Shown in pieces: positions 11,279-11,715 of a stretch of DNA of 11,715 nucleotides; the stretch's first letter is position 1, and every line of letters starts with the position of its first letter. A program made the position numbers and the translations under genes. The notes under the pieces are model-generated. The model saw only the letters and a list, made by a program, of their open reading frames with translations, was not told where the DNA came from and ran no database searches. The stretch comes from Nocardioides sp. (GTDB lineage: Bacteria; Actinomycetota; Actinomycetes; Propionibacteriales; Nocardioidaceae): positions 1-11,715 of the forward strand of contig JAHEXO010000020.1 of the NCBI GenBank assembly GCA_023252065.1. Reading direction: 5' to 3'.

Positions 11279-11551
11279 ATGCCGCAGACGATCACATATC
11301 GGGGGCCGATGGTCCTGGCGGGTGCGTTCGCGCACCTGCTGCGTGAGGAGGGCGTCGAGTTCGACCGGCCACGGGAGGACCGCACAGGAGTCGCTGAGGC
11401 GGTGGTCGTCGTCTTAGCGGTCAGAGCCGGAGATAAAGTGCTCGATGGGACTCTGGACGCAATGATCGACGCCGCAGTCGCGAAGTTCGAGAAGCGCTTC
11501 GGCCACGATGTCGCTTTGATCGACATCACGAATAGCGAGGGCCAGCCTTAG
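11279..11551 (+). CDS. Hypothetical protein, 90 aa
   Basis: I do not recognise this protein with certainty. It reads M-P-Q-T-I-T-Y-R-G-P-M-V-L-A-G-A-F-A-H-L-L-R-E-E-G-V-E-F, then a charged loop R-P-R-E-D-R-T-G, a hydrophobic strand A-V-V-V-V-L-A-V-R-A, a helix D-A-M-I-D-A-A-V-A-K-F-E-K-R-F-G and a final strand V-A-L-I-D-I-T-N. The beta-alpha-beta-alpha-beta order suggests a compact soluble alpha/beta domain. AAGGAG (11267-11272) is 6 nt from the ATG, an excellent start. The layout loosely recalls small constant components of actinobacterial effector-associated systems, but that is only an impression. No membrane segment or cysteine is present. Confidence 0.7.
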   Translation: MPQTITYRGPMVLAGAFAHLLREEGVEFDRPREDRTGVAEAVVVVLAVRAGDKVLDGTLDAMIDAAVAKFEKRFGHDVALIDITNSEGQP

Positions 11552-11715
11552 GCGTTCGTCTCGCCTCGAGTCACGGCGTGAGCATCCACGCGTGCTGCAG
11601 ATCCGACCGCTGTCCGGGGGCACCCACGTGCCGATGAGCGGTCGAGTCCTTTAGCTCAGCTGGCAGCCACTGAGGAGACCGGAATTCCGCGCCCTGACTG
11701 GCTGTCGGGACGGCG
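11552..11715. other. Right-edge non-coding sequence with a tRNA D-arm-like stretch
   Basis: No gene is supported in these 164 bp. The stretch TTTAGCTCAGCTGGCAG (11651-11667) matches the 8-to-21 region of many tRNAs, but the GAGC needed to pair with GCTC in the D-stem does not follow and no anticodon or T-arm is visible. It may be a tRNA fragment or coincidence. Confidence 0.3.

Noticed and set aside
11641..11715. A complete tRNA gene at the right edge.
   Set aside because: Only the D-arm-like stretch matches; the D-stem cannot close and no anticodon or T-loop (GTTCGAATC-like) is visible.

Overview
The window looks like chromosomal DNA from a high-GC actinobacterium, most likely Nocardioidaceae (Nocardioides or a close relative). 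The reasons are the very high third-position GC, the frequent GTG starts with 1- or 4-nt stop/start overlaps, and the pairing of a ParE-type topoisomerase subunit with a small CxxC/CxHH protein (DUF7455 type). That pair normally sits beside the principal sigma factor gene in actinobacteria. Genus is an inference.

Layout. (1) 1-1058, plus strand: the tail of a LuxR-type regulator with an in-frame amber codon, then a coupled pair made of a DUF4242 (nickel-binding SCO4226-like) protein and a secreted protein of unknown function. (2) 1045-3846, minus strand: parE, a 60-aa membrane protein and a GNAT acetyltransferase, probably co-transcribed. parE has no ATG/GTG/TTG that could start the conserved protein; a good Shine-Dalgarno sits 7 nt before an ATC. 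(3) 4174-5890, plus strand: a SigR/SigH-like promoter, the small DUF7455-type protein, a strong terminator, then a coupled DUF456 membrane protein and an EamA/DMT transporter.

(4) 5891-6797 is a gene graveyard. It holds a DosR-like palindrome, a frameshifted RsbW-like ATPase, a short C-terminal remnant and the last 57 residues of a penicillin-binding transpeptidase. Between the two convergent remnants is a 214-bp array of 32-bp units: four in one orientation, then three inverted, in unbroken 32-bp register. The stop codon of each flanking remnant lies inside the terminal repeat unit. (5) 6798-7632, minus strand: a SRPBCC (AHSA1-like) gene with a one-base frameshift, coupled to an ArsR regulator, behind a clear double dyad operator. 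(6) 7793-8259, plus strand: a two-gene cassette of a 60-aa CxxC protein and a DUF6907-like protein.

(7) 8507-8594: a second DosR-like palindrome and two hairpins, the last a likely terminator for the minus-strand YihY/BrkB membrane protein gene (8651-9679), which follows an unrecognised small gene. (8) 10125 to the end: sparse, repeat-rich and then compositionally lower-GC DNA with a short two-helix membrane protein, a doubtful 78-aa frame, a well-started 90-aa orphan (11279-11551), and a tRNA-D-arm-like stretch near the right edge.

No complete new defence or biosynthetic system is visible. The most unusual elements are the bidirectional 32-bp array built over two stop codons, the apparent ATC start of parE, and the pair of near-identical DosR-like palindromes beside decayed or intergenic DNA.
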